Shown one piece after another: positions 1 to 8,000 of a DNA stretch of 31,973 bases (positions are counted from its first letter, which is position 1; the number at the start of each line of letters is the position of its first letter). The stretch lies in the NCBI GenBank assembly GCA_934120315.1, contig CAKOTX010000011.1:1-31973 (forward strand). The letters are read 5' to 3'. The stretch is from an uncultured Clostridia bacterium (GTDB taxonomy: Bacteria > Bacillota > Clostridia > TANB77 > CAG-508). The position numbers and the translations under genes are program-made. The notes beneath the pieces were generated by a model. It saw only the letters and a list, made by a program, of their open reading frames with translations, made no database searches and was not told where the DNA came from.

Positions 1-122
1 TTACGAAGTTCACCAAATCTTTTAGTTCCAGTTAGCAAATCTCTAATAATTAAAATTTTCCATTTATCTCCGATTAACCCCATTGTTATTTCAACAGGAC
101 AGGCAGGCAATTCTTGTTTCAT
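1..122 (-). CDS. HxlR-family winged-helix regulator (partial, C-terminus outside window)
   Basis: Reading leftwards from the ATG at 122-120, the first 40 codons give MKQELPACPVEITMGLIGDK and then WKILIIRDLLTGTKRFGELR. This is the classic HxlR start: a conserved Cys before PVE, then GxKWxxxILRxLxxGxxRFxEL. A GGAG Shine-Dalgarno lies about 10 bases upstream on the same strand. HxlR proteins are dimeric winged-helix regulators, and several sense thiol stress or aldehydes through the N-terminal Cys. It is divergent from the gene at 433, the usual arrangement for a regulator and its target. Only the DNA-binding start is visible. Confidence 0.88.
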   Translation of the reverse strand, partial: MKQELPACPVEITMGLIGDKWKILIIRDLLTGTKRFGELR

Positions 123-276
123 TATAAATCAACTCCAATCTTTGTAAAAATTATAGCAAGAAAATTTTAAAATGTAAACAATGTAACATAATAAAACCAA
201 TAATAGTGTCTATTTGTATATAATATTTTAAAACACAATATATAAAATAAAAAATTTTAAAATTTTTATGTTCTAG

Positions 277-403
277 AAAGTGCTAAATTACCAAAATGTT
301 ACTTTTGGGTAACTATGAAACAAAAAAGTGCCTACTTTACAAAGCATAAAACTAAAAGTAAAATAATTACAGAAATTGAAAAAATAGAGTAGCTACTGTA
401 ATT
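277..403. promoter_or_regulatory. Divergent intergenic region with candidate HxlR operators
   Basis: The gap 123-432 holds no gene. It contains a perfect inverted repeat GTTAC-N6-GTAAC at 298-313. Two related direct repeats flank it: AAAGTGCTAAATTACC at 277-292 and AAAGTGCCTACTTTAC at 325-340. A further inverted repeat, AATTACAG/CTGTAATT, lies at 365-372 and 396-403. Placement between a divergent HxlR gene and its neighbour makes these candidate operators. The assignment is inference; no clear sigma-A promoter stands out. Confidence 0.45.
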
Positions 404-432
404 CAATAAAAAAGAGTAAGGAGTGTATAAAG

Positions 433-1227
433 ATGGAAGTTTCAAAAGTTAATTTAGGAAAAGGATATATAGATATTTATAATTTTGGAGATATAAAACT
501 ACATTGCTATCAAACAAATGACTTAATGAATGATGAAAGTTATATATTAGAAAATAATGAAAATGTACTATTGGTAGAATTTCCAGCATTTTATGATAAT
601 TTAGAAGAATTTGAAAAATATGTAAGAGGACTAAACAAAAATATTGTTGGAAAAGTATTTTCAGATCATCCAAACGGAGGAACAATACTTAAAGATGTAA
701 AAGGATATGCTTCAGAAGGAACAATAAAATCAATGAAAGAAGGAACAATACATAATTTAGTAACAGGATTTGAAAAATCATTTAATGGAGCATTTGCAAA
801 AGAATATCATGAAATAACAAATGTTTTAGAAGATGAAAATGTAAATATTGGTGGATTTCAATTAAAAATAACATATCATGATGAAAATATTGAAATAGAA
901 TTTCCACAAATAGGATGTGTATATACACATATGTTAGGACATGATTGTCATTCAATAGTTGCAGGAGAAGGTCATGCAAATGTTATTATTGAACAATTAA
1001 AGAGATATAAAGCAAATGGATATAATTTAGTATTATCAAGTCATTACACACCAGAAACATTAAAAGATGTTGATACAAAAATTGCATATCTTGAAGAATT
1101 AAAAGAATTAGCAAAAGAAAGCAAAGATGCAACTGATTTTGAAAATAAAGTAAAAGCAAAATATCCAGAATATAGTGGATTAAATTATTTAGATATGACA
1201 GCAGGATTTTTCTTCCCACAAAATTAG
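433..1227 (+). CDS. Metallo-beta-lactamase-fold-like protein
   Basis: 264 aa, soluble, no signal peptide. The layout recalls a metallo-beta-lactamase-fold hydrolase: an early strand region ending in LLVEFP (46-51), a single SDHPNGG motif (77-83) where the HxHxDH motif is expected, a His-rich stretch with H166, H170 and H173, and a late SSHYTPE (202-208). The canonical HxHxDH is not present, so metal binding may be altered or lost. A Shine-Dalgarno (AAGGAG) precedes the ATG. It is divergent from the HxlR gene and may be its target, perhaps in aldehyde or electrophile stress; that is inference. Fold assignment is moderate and function unknown. Confidence 0.55.
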   Translation: MEVSKVNLGKGYIDIYNFGDIKLHCYQTNDLMNDESYILENNENVLLVEFPAFYDNLEEFEKYVRGLNKNIVGKVFSDHPNGGTILKDVKGYASEGTIKSMKEGTIHNLVTGFEKSFNGAFAKEYHEITNVLEDENVNIGGFQLKITYHDENIEIEFPQIGCVYTHMLGHDCHSIVAGEGHANVIIEQLKRYKANGYNLVLSSHYTPETLKDVDTKIAYLEELKELAKESKDATDFENKVKAKYPEYSGLNYLDMTAGFFFPQN

Positions 1228-1234
1228 AAAACTT

Positions 1235-1272
1235 AATAAAGAATTGTGCTTAAAATAGTGCAATTCTTTATT
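1235..1272 (+). terminator. Hairpin after the MBL-like gene
   Basis: A perfect 12-bp stem (AATAAAGAATTG at 1235-1246 with CAATTCTTTATT at 1261-1272) and a 14-base loop start just after the stop codon. The T-tract is imperfect. Confidence 0.6.
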
Positions 1273-1291
1273 ATCATAAAAAGGAGCATTT

Positions 1292-2086
1292 ATGGAAAAG
1301 TTAGATTTTTTAATTGATTATTTAATAAAAGAAAATAAAAGTATTGATATTAATGAAATACCAAGAACTACGAGCAATAAGAAAAGATTATATCGTTCAT
1401 TGTGTAATATTAGAGAACCATTACCAATATCAGAAAAATATATTAAAACAGAAAATGAATTTTTAACAAAAGAAAATATAAACAAAGGCATTGTTGAATC
1501 AAATGATATAACTTCATTTATAAAATATAAAGGAACTCAAATATGTTTATGGCAGGGAGATATAACAACTTTAAAAATAGATGCAATTGTAAATGCTGCA
1601 AATTCACAAGGATTAGGATGTTTTATACCTTGCCATAAATGTATTGATAATGCTATTCATTCAGCAAGTGGAGTCCAATTAAGATTAGAATGTAATAAAA
1701 TTATGCAAGAAATAGAAATATTACAAACAGGAAAAGCATTTATGACAAAAGGCTATAATTTGCCATCAAAATATGTAATTCATACAGTAGGACCGATTAT
1801 ATATGAAAACGTAACAGAAAAAGAAATATTAGAATTGAAAAATTGTTATATAAATTCACTAGAACTTGCAAAAGAAAACAATATAAAAACAATAGCATTC
1901 CCTTGTATATCTACTGGAGAATTTAGATTTCCAAAAGAACTAGCATCTAAAATTGCAATAGAAACAATAAAAGAATATTTAGATACAAACGAAGAATATT
2001 TTGAAAAAATAATATTTAATGTTTTTTTAGATGTAGATTATAAAATATATTTAAAGAATTTGGGAGAAATTTATGGAAGAATATAG
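1292..2086 (+). CDS. Zn-macrodomain protein-ADP-ribose hydrolase (SirTM-linked type)
   Basis: 264 aa. After an about 80-residue N-terminal extension comes a macrodomain: GDIT (89-92), NAANSQGLG (101-109), HTVGP (164-168) and CISTGEFRFP (205-214). The insert GCFIPCHKCIDNAIH (109-123), with C110, H115 and C117, is the zinc-binding signature of the Zn-Macro class that accompanies class M sirtuins. Family members remove mono-ADP-ribose from proteins. The gene overlaps the next one, a SirTM sirtuin, by 14 bases, so the two form a write/erase module. The Shine-Dalgarno AAAAGGAG precedes the ATG. Identification is firm; the substrate is unknown here. Confidence 0.92.
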   Translation: MEKLDFLIDYLIKENKSIDINEIPRTTSNKKRLYRSLCNIREPLPISEKYIKTENEFLTKENINKGIVESNDITSFIKYKGTQICLWQGDITTLKIDAIVNAANSQGLGCFIPCHKCIDNAIHSASGVQLRLECNKIMQEIEILQTGKAFMTKGYNLPSKYVIHTVGPIIYENVTEKEILELKNCYINSLELAKENNIKTIAFPCISTGEFRFPKELASKIAIETIKEYLDTNEEYFEKIIFNVFLDVDYKIYLKNLGEIYGRI

Positions 2087-2915
2087 TTCAAGAATTTTAC
2101 AAGCAAAACAAGCAATAAAACAAGCAGATTATATTATAATTGGGGCAGGAGCAGGCCTATCAACAGCAGCTGGATTAGAATATAGTGGAGAGAATTTTCA
2201 AACTAATTATAAGGATTTTATAGATAAATATAATTTTGAAAATTTATATTCAGCAACGTTTTATCCATTTAAAAGTCAAGAAGAAAAATGGGCATTCTGG
2301 GCAAAACTTATAAAATTGAATAGATTTAATAAACCATTAAAATTATATAAAGAATTATTAAATTTAGTGCAAAACAAAGATTATTTTATACTTACAACAA
2401 ATGCAGATGGTCAATTTGAAATTGCTGGATTTAATGAAGAAAAAATATTTGCAGTTCAAGGAGATTACGAATATTTACAATGTGAAAATGCTTGTCATAA
2501 TAAATTATATAACAATAGAGATTTAGTAAAAAAGTGGTTACAAAATACAAAAGGCTGCAAAATATCATCAAATTTGATAATGAAGTGTCCTGTTTGTGGT
2601 GGCAATATGGATATGAATTTAAGAAAAGATGCAAATTTTGTACAAGATGAAAATTGGTATGAAATGTCCCAAAGATATGATGAATTTTTAAATAAAATTC
2701 AAAATAAGAATGTGGTATTATTAGAAATAGGAGTTGGATTTAATACACCTGGAATTATAAGATTTCCATTTGAACAAATGACAGCAAATAATGTAAAAAC
2801 AACACTTATAAGAATAAATAAAGATTATCCATTACCAATGTTAGAAATAAGAAATAAAACAATTTCGTTTGATGAAGATACAAACAAAATAATAGAAGAT
2901 TTAAATAATGTATGA
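2073..2915 (+). CDS. SirTM (class M sirtuin), protein mono-ADP-ribosyltransferase
   Basis: 280 aa, NAD-binding sirtuin fold. Visible motifs: GAGAGLS (24-30), TTNADGQFE (108-116) and AVQGDY (127-132), where Gln129 stands in place of the catalytic His of deacylating sirtuins. Four Cys (C137, C141, C172, C175) form the zinc knuckle. The Gln substitution is typical of SirTM enzymes, which ADP-ribosylate the lipoyl carrier protein GcvH-L in characterised bacteria. The ATG has GGGAG upstream inside the macrodomain gene, so translation is probably coupled. The partners GcvH-L and the lipoate ligase LplA2 are not adjacent: the next gene is an AbiE antitoxin behind its own promoter. Confidence 0.92.
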   Translation: MEEYSSRILQAKQAIKQADYIIIGAGAGLSTAAGLEYSGENFQTNYKDFIDKYNFENLYSATFYPFKSQEEKWAFWAKLIKLNRFNKPLKLYKELLNLVQNKDYFILTTNADGQFEIAGFNEEKIFAVQGDYEYLQCENACHNKLYNNRDLVKKWLQNTKGCKISSNLIMKCPVCGGNMDMNLRKDANFVQDENWYEMSQRYDEFLNKIQNKNVVLLEIGVGFNTPGIIRFPFEQMTANNVKTTLIRINKDYPLPMLEIRNKTISFDEDTNKIIEDLNNV

Positions 2916-2955
2916 ATATTATTTTATTTTTTATGCATATTAAAATAAAAAATAC

Positions 2956-2984
2956 TTGATTTTCACCACAAAATATCGTATAAT
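2956..2984 (+). promoter_or_regulatory. Sigma-A promoter of the abiE operon
   Basis: TTGATT (2956-2961), a 17-base spacer and a perfect TATAAT (2979-2984). Transcription would begin near 2991, leaving only about a dozen leader bases before the ATG at 3004, with AGGTGAT as the ribosome site. This rules out the in-frame TTG at 2956 as the start. Confidence 0.8.
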
Positions 2985-3003
2985 GATAAAAAGAGGTGAT
3001 AAT

Positions 3004-3594
3004 ATGATATTAACTAATGATATGATAAAGATTGATTTACAAAAATATTCAAATAAAAATACCAAAATTTGTAGAGAAGTAAAAAATGGAAAATTAATAA
3101 AAATAATAAATGGATTATATGAAACAAATCCCAATGTTAATGGTTATTTGTTATCAGGAAGTATTTATGGCCCATCATATTTATCTTTTGACTATGCTTT
3201 ATCTTTTTATGGATTAATACCAGAAAAAGTAATAGTTTTTACGAGTGCAACATTTGAAAAGAAAAAGAAGAAAAGTTATAATAATGAATTTGGATTATTT
3301 TTGTATAGAGATGTACCAACATCAGTATATCCATTAGGAATAAAAATTATGAAAGAAGGAGAATATTATTATCAAATAGCAACACCAGAAAAAGCCTTAT
3401 GTGATAAATTATATACATTAAATCCAATAAAAAATATGCAAGAATTAGAAAATGTATTATTTAATGATTTGAGAATTGATCTTATTGAATTTCGCAAATT
3501 AAAATTAAATGATATTGAAATTTTATCTAAATATTATCATAGCACAAATGTTGAGTTATTATACAGGTATATGAGGAGGAAAGTTAATGAATAG
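3004..3594 (+). CDS. abiEi: AbiEi-type antitoxin, type IV toxin-antitoxin system
   Basis: 196 aa from ATG 3004, chosen because a sigma-A promoter overlaps the upstream in-frame TTG and AGGTGAT precedes this ATG. The N-terminal part matches the winged-helix start of AbiEi-like antitoxins (a region of the type LIKIINGLYETNP followed by YLSFDYALSFYGLIPE). The rest is the antitoxin domain (TPEKALCDKLY). Such proteins repress their own promoter and counteract the AbiEii nucleotidyltransferase. The toxin gene overlaps the 3' end by 8 bases. Confidence 0.85.
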   Translation: MILTNDMIKIDLQKYSNKNTKICREVKNGKLIKIINGLYETNPNVNGYLLSGSIYGPSYLSFDYALSFYGLIPEKVIVFTSATFEKKKKKSYNNEFGLFLYRDVPTSVYPLGIKIMKEGEYYYQIATPEKALCDKLYTLNPIKNMQELENVLFNDLRIDLIEFRKLKLNDIEILSKYYHSTNVELLYRYMRRKVNE

Positions 3595-4453
3595 TGTTTT
3601 AGAAAATATGTTAAGTAAATATGAGATAAAAAATACATTAGATGAAACAAATGCGATGAAAGAAATTATTCAGGAAATTGTTTTATGTGGTTTGAGTAGA
3701 GGAGGATTTTTTAATGAAGCAGCTTTTTATGGAGGAACAGCACTTAGAATATTTTATGGTTTAAACAGATTTTCAGAAGATTTAGATTTTGCATTATTAG
3801 AACCAAATCCAGAATTTGATTTAAGTAAATATTTTTCGTATATTGAAAAAGAAGTTCAAGCTTATGGTTTGAATTTATCAATTAGCGAAAAAATGAAAAC
3901 TCAGGAGTCAAATATAACATCAGCATTTTTAAAAGGAGATACGAAAGAACATATTTTAATGTTTTTTCCAAATGAAAATATTCAAAATACAACATCATTA
4001 AAGAGCATAAAAATAAAATTTGAAGTTGATATTAATCCACCAACTGGTGCAAAATATGATTTTAAATATAAACTTTTGCCATCTCCACATCAAGTAAGAT
4101 TATATGATGAAGGGTCTTTATTTGCAGGAAAGATACATGCTATTCTTTGTAGAAACTGGAGTTACAGAACTAAGGGACGAGATTTATATGATTATATTTT
4201 TTATTTGTCTAGAAACATTAAAGTAAATATTGAATTAGTAAAAGAAAAACTAATAGATTCAAAAGTATTAAAAAGAGAAGACACATTTAATATAAATGTA
4301 TTAAAAGAATTATTAATAAACAAATTCGAACAAATTGATTATAAAAATGCCAAAGAAGATGTTGAAACATTTATAGAAGATAAAGATTCTTTAGAGTTGT
4401 GGTCAAAAGAATTTTTTGAAGAAATTACAAAAACACTTGAAGTAGAAGAATAG
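3587..4453 (+). CDS. abiEii: AbiEii-type nucleotidyltransferase toxin
   Basis: 288 aa. The nucleotidyltransferase core is plain: GGTALR (49-54), RFSEDLDF (61-68) with the two metal-binding acids, then the later conserved block ending in K182 (SLFAGK) and KGRDLYDY (196-203). These are the catalytic motifs of AbiEii/Tgl toxins (DUF1814), which act in phage abortive infection and plasmid stabilisation, and are reported to modify tRNA in related systems. The start overlaps the antitoxin stop, with AGGAGG upstream. All key residues are intact, so the toxin should be active. Confidence 0.9.
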   Translation: MNSVLENMLSKYEIKNTLDETNAMKEIIQEIVLCGLSRGGFFNEAAFYGGTALRIFYGLNRFSEDLDFALLEPNPEFDLSKYFSYIEKEVQAYGLNLSISEKMKTQESNITSAFLKGDTKEHILMFFPNENIQNTTSLKSIKIKFEVDINPPTGAKYDFKYKLLPSPHQVRLYDEGSLFAGKIHAILCRNWSYRTKGRDLYDYIFYLSRNIKVNIELVKEKLIDSKVLKREDTFNINVLKELLINKFEQIDYKNAKEDVETFIEDKDSLELWSKEFFEEITKTLEVEE

Positions 4454-4507
4454 GAGCAATAATTTGTTATATAATTGCTACATAAATAGAAAAGATTTTG
4501 AATAATT

Positions 4508-4535
4508 TGAAACATTTTTAATTTTCATCTGTTTG
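4508..4535 (+). promoter_or_regulatory. Candidate ECF-type promoter
   Basis: TGAAAC (4508-4513) is followed after 16 bases by a TGTT element (about 4530-4533) and an AT-rich start region, about 25 bases before the sigma gene. The layout resembles self-regulated ECF promoters (AAC-type -35 box) and matches the spacing upstream of the second sigma gene (15071-15096). Confidence 0.35.
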
Positions 4536-4558
4536 TATATATGAAAGCAGGGTAAGAT

Positions 4559-6172
4559 ATGGAAAAAGATTTAGATATAAAATTATATAATGAATATTTA
4601 AGTGGAGAAAAAGATGCTTTTGAATTGCTATATAACAAGTATAAGGACAAAATACAATACTTTGTTTATAATATAGTAAAAGATTATCAAAAAGCTGAAG
4701 ATATTACTCAAGATGTGTTTATTTATATTATGCAAAATAAAATTAAAGATGGTTATAGTTTTAAATATTATATATATTTAGTTGCTAAAAGTAGGGCATA
4801 TAATCAAATAAACATGGAAAAAAGAAGAACTGAAATAAACGAAAAATATATTTTAAATGAAACTACGAAAACAGAACAAGATGTAGCAGATATTATAACA
4901 AAGAATGAAAAAAGACAAGCAATAATTACTGCAATAGATATGTTAGATGATAGATATAAAAATGCAATATATTTAGTTAAAATTGAAGAATTAACATATG
5001 AAGAAACATCACAAATACTTGGTGAGTCAATTCAAAATGTAAAAAATCTTATCCATAGAGGCAAAAAAGAATTACGCAAAATTTTAATAAAGAAAGGATT
5101 TGATGAAATGAATAAAGTTTCAAAAGTAATTATAATAATATTGTGTATAAGTATTTTACTAACAGGAGGAGCATATGCTACTATGAAAATTATTGAAAGC
5201 TTTACAGGAAAAGCACAAATAACGCCGACTTATACAAGTAAATTATCAACAATAGATAGTAATAAGGTGTGGGTAGGGACTTTCAATTTAGTATGGAATG
5301 ACTTTATGAATGATGTTGTGAAAGGAAAAGTTGAATTTGAAGATGGTCCATCAAAGTTAGCGGATGAATTAAATAAACAAAGTTTCAAAGCTGATCAATT
5401 ATCTGAAAATTCATATTTTAAGATACAAGGACATGCAATTGGGGAAGATTTAAAAAATAAAATCAAAAATGGAATAAAACAAAAATTTAATGAGGACAGC
5501 AAATTAGTAGATAGAATTGATTGGAATGATTCAAATGGATATGTATTGTATGCGATGTTGAAAAAAGAATTTAATTTTTTAGAACCATTTTCAACAGCAA
5601 TGGGAAGTATGAAATTTAATAATTCAGAAAGTAGAGTAAAATGTTTTGGAGTGGATAGTAGTAATAATCCTATTGCAAGTAAAAATGTAGAGGTATTGTT
5701 TTATAATTCTGAAGATGATTTTGCTATTAAATTGAAAACAAAAGAAGGAGAAGAGGTTATTTTATATAAAACAACAGGAGAAAACAAATCTTTTGAAGAA
5801 AATTATGAAGAAGTAAAAAAGAAACAAAGTAGCTATTCTGGGAAAACTACATTTGAAGAAGATGATATGCTAAGAATACCATTTATAAAGGTCAATGCTG
5901 AAATTAACTATGATGAATTATGTGGAAGAGAGATAAAAAATAGTAAATACTATATAAAACAGGCATTACAAACAATAGATTTTGAATTAAATAATGTGGG
6001 TGGAAGTGTTAAGAGTGAAGCAGTAATTGATTCTACACAAAAAGTTTGGACAGAAAAGCCAAGAAAAATGATATTCGATAGTGATTTCATATTATATTTA
6101 AAAGAAGAAAACAAAGAACAACCATATTTTGCTTTAAAAGTAGATAATACAGATGTATTATTGCCTGAATAA
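4559..6172 (+). CDS. ECF sigma-70 factor fused to a membrane anchor and serpin-like outer domain
   Basis: 537 aa. Residues 1-180 are a full ECF sigma factor: region 2 (about 20-90, AEDITQDVF) and region 4 (about 118-177, LTYEETSQILGES then VKNLIHRGKKELRK). A single membrane segment follows (about 188-208). The outer part (about 228-537) shows a serpin-like order of motifs: LSENSYFK...DRIDW (281-322), YAMLKKEFNFLEPF (331-344), a strand-rich centre, MLRIPFIKVNAEINYDEL (437-454), and the end IDFELNNVGGSVKSEA (473-488) with MIFDSDFILYL (504-514). The serpin match is my own alignment by eye and is inference. Codon 184 is an ATG with AAAGGA 9 bases upstream (5093-5098), so a separate membrane protein could also be made. 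It probably acts as sensor and sigma factor in one gene. Confidence 0.75.
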   Translation: MEKDLDIKLYNEYLSGEKDAFELLYNKYKDKIQYFVYNIVKDYQKAEDITQDVFIYIMQNKIKDGYSFKYYIYLVAKSRAYNQINMEKRRTEINEKYILNETTKTEQDVADIITKNEKRQAIITAIDMLDDRYKNAIYLVKIEELTYEETSQILGESIQNVKNLIHRGKKELRKILIKKGFDEMNKVSKVIIIILCISILLTGGAYATMKIIESFTGKAQITPTYTSKLSTIDSNKVWVGTFNLVWNDFMNDVVKGKVEFEDGPSKLADELNKQSFKADQLSENSYFKIQGHAIGEDLKNKIKNGIKQKFNEDSKLVDRIDWNDSNGYVLYAMLKKEFNFLEPFSTAMGSMKFNNSESRVKCFGVDSSNNPIASKNVEVLFYNSEDDFAIKLKTKEGEEVILYKTTGENKSFEENYEEVKKKQSSYSGKTTFEEDDMLRIPFIKVNAEINYDELCGREIKNSKYYIKQALQTIDFELNNVGGSVKSEAVIDSTQKVWTEKPRKMIFDSDFILYLKEENKEQPYFALKVDNTDVLLPE

Positions 6173-6191
6173 AATGATTAATTGAATTAAT

Positions 6192-6223
6192 AAAAACAGA
6201 TAATTTGAAATTATCTGTTTTTT
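6192..6223 (+). terminator. Intrinsic terminator after the sigma/serpin-like gene
   Basis: A perfect stem (ACAGATAATTT at 6196-6206 with AAATTATCTGT at 6208-6218), flanked by A and T tracts, ends in six Ts. Confidence 0.85.
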
Positions 6224-6280
6224 GTTATATAATTGCTTTAAATTCAATGAAGTAAACTATTAGAATAGGAGAAACATAAA

Positions 6281-6820
6281 ATGACTTACAAATATATGTA
6301 TCAAACTACAGAAAACTTTTCAAATATGATTATGAATAGTGATGGAGAATATTTAACAGGTTTATGGTTTGAAGATTCGAGAGATTCTTCTAAACACATA
6401 ATAGACTGTGAGGAAAAAGAATTAGAAATTTTTAAAGAAACAAGCAAATGGCTAGATATTTATTTTAGCGGAAAAAATCCTAATTTTATTCCAAAATATA
6501 AAATAAAAAATTTAACACCATTTAGGCAAGAAGTAATTGATATAATGAATTCTATTGAATATGGAAAAGTTGTAACCTATAATGACATCTCAAAAATAAT
6601 TGCTGAAAAGAGAAATTTAAAAAGAATGTCATCACAAGCAGTAGGCGGAGCAGTTGGGTGGAATCCTATTTGTGTTATAATACCTTGTCATAGAGTTGTT
6701 GGAACAAATGGAAGTCTAACAGGATATGGTGGAGGAATAAAAAATAAAGTAGAATTATTAAAACTAGAAGGAAATGACATGAGTAAATATTTTGTTCCAA
6801 AGAAAGGTACTGCATTATAA
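6281..6820 (+). CDS. ogt: Methylated-DNA--[protein]-cysteine S-methyltransferase
   Basis: 179 aa. The C-terminal half holds the catalytic IIPCHRVVG motif with acceptor Cys136 (PCHRV, 135-139), preceded by the helix-turn-helix block VTYNDISKIIAEK (98-110) and followed by GYGGGIKNKVELLKLEG. The N-terminal ribonuclease-like domain (1-75) is normal in length. The enzyme removes alkyl groups from O6-alkylguanine by suicide transfer to Cys136. It stands alone between a terminator and a separate gene. The symbol follows the general Ogt/MGMT type; no Ada regulatory domain is present. Confidence 0.93.
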   Translation: MTYKYMYQTTENFSNMIMNSDGEYLTGLWFEDSRDSSKHIIDCEEKELEIFKETSKWLDIYFSGKNPNFIPKYKIKNLTPFRQEVIDIMNSIEYGKVVTYNDISKIIAEKRNLKRMSSQAVGGAVGWNPICVIIPCHRVVGTNGSLTGYGGGIKNKVELLKLEGNDMSKYFVPKKGTAL

Positions 6821-6954
6821 CATAATTCTAACAAGATAAAAACTAATGTAAATAAAAAAGTAGTATTAGTGTAGACAAATATAATATAGTAATAAAGTCA
6901 AGAAAAAATAACATTTATTGAAATTTTATAATTACTAATACAAGGAGAAGTTGT

Positions 6955-7680
6955 ATGAATACAGTCGACTATTTAAATAAGAATGTAAAAGTAATAATTG
7001 ATAGAAAGATGGGAAGTGCTCATCCAAAACATGGTTTTATATATCCTGTTAACTATGGATACGTACCTAACACAATAAGTGGAGATGGCGAAGAACTAGA
7101 CTGCTATGTGTTAGGGATATTTGAGGCAGTTAATGAATTTGAAGGAAAATGTATAGCGATAATACATAGATTAAATGATAATGATGATAAATTGATAGTT
7201 GTACCTGAGAATAGAGACTTTTCTAATAAAGAAATTGAAGCATTAACAGAGTTTCAAGAAAGATTTTTTAAACATGAAATTATTAGAGAAAATACAGTAT
7301 TTAATAGTCTAATACCTGAATTAAGTGTATCAAACATAGATATAAGCAAGATGTTTTATTTAAAATTAGGGTTTAAAATAAAATATGAAAGAAAAGAAGA
7401 TAAATTCTGTTTTTTACAATTGGAAGAAAACCAAATAATGATAGAAGAGCAAAATGATAATTGGAATACAGGAAAGCTAGAGTATCCATATGGGCGTGGA
7501 ATCAATATAAGTATGACTGTTTCAGATGTAGAAAAAATATATAATGAATTAAAAGAAAAAAATGTAAAAATGTTCCTAGATTTGGAAATGCATGAATATA
7601 GAGTGGATAATAAGATTTCAATTGACAAAGAATTTTTAATTCAAGATCCAGATGGATATTTGTTAAGGTTTAATAATTAA
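6955..7680 (+). CDS. Inorganic-pyrophosphatase-like domain fused to a VOC/glyoxalase domain
   Basis: 241 aa in two parts. Residues 1-110 look like a compact family I inorganic pyrophosphatase-like domain: GSAHPKHGFIYPVNYGYVP (20-38) and GDGEELDCYVLG (43-54), the acidic metal/phosphate region. Residues 118-241 are a VOC (glyoxalase/bleomycin-resistance) domain ending in IQDPDGYLLRFN (229-240). The pyrophosphatase part is shorter than a full enzyme (about 170-210 aa), so hydrolysis is uncertain. The VOC half suggests metal-dependent chemistry on, or sequestration of, a small molecule. GGAG precedes the ATG. Domain calls are fairly secure, function unknown. Confidence 0.7.
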   Translation: MNTVDYLNKNVKVIIDRKMGSAHPKHGFIYPVNYGYVPNTISGDGEELDCYVLGIFEAVNEFEGKCIAIIHRLNDNDDKLIVVPENRDFSNKEIEALTEFQERFFKHEIIRENTVFNSLIPELSVSNIDISKMFYLKLGFKIKYERKEDKFCFLQLEENQIMIEEQNDNWNTGKLEYPYGRGINISMTVSDVEKIYNELKEKNVKMFLDLEMHEYRVDNKISIDKEFLIQDPDGYLLRFNN

Positions 7681-7699
7681 ATTTATAAAAACTATATTA

Positions 7700-7813
7700 A
7701 TGGCACAAGGGTTATTCTCACAAGTAAAATCTCATCATGCAACATCTGGAGGAGGACAAATTCTAATTTGTGTTGATGGAGAAGGATGGTATCAAGAAGG
7801 TAGTTGCATTTAG
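7700..7813 (+). pseudogene. Cupin-domain fragment
   Basis: A 37-codon piece, MAQGLFSQVKSHHATSGGGQ then ILICVDGEGWYQEG, matches the first metal-binding motif of small cupins (HH...GGGQxLxCxxGxGxYQE). The frame stops at TAG where the second half should follow. Such cupins commonly sit beside aldo/keto reductases in gut Clostridia, in line with the remnant at 8059. Confidence 0.6.
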
Positions 7814-7827
7814 GTATGCACGTCTAG

Positions 7828-7944
7828 GCACAAAGTCTTTTAAAAGATGCATATCCTAAAATGATAATAGCAAGAACTAAACATGATAATTATCAATATG
7901 AGGAAATTCAAATATATGATATAGCAGATTGGTTGTTGAAATAA
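7828..7944 (+). pseudogene. Unidentified C-terminal gene fragment
   Basis: An open frame without a start codon or ribosome site, running from just after a TAG to a TAA, reads AQSLLKDAYPKMIIARTKHD and ends YQYEEIQIYDIADWLLK. It has the look of a real protein end (balanced composition, no low complexity), but I do not recognise the family. It follows the cupin fragment directly, so it is probably another remnant. Confidence 0.4.
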
Positions 7945-8000
7945 TATATTAATAACTATAAAATTTTATGAGAAAATTGAAAAAAATTTGCTTATTTTTC

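Noticed and set aside
2956..3003. TTG start 16 codons upstream for the AbiEi antitoxin
   Set aside because: It coincides with the -35 box of the promoter; the ATG at 3004 has the proper ribosome site.
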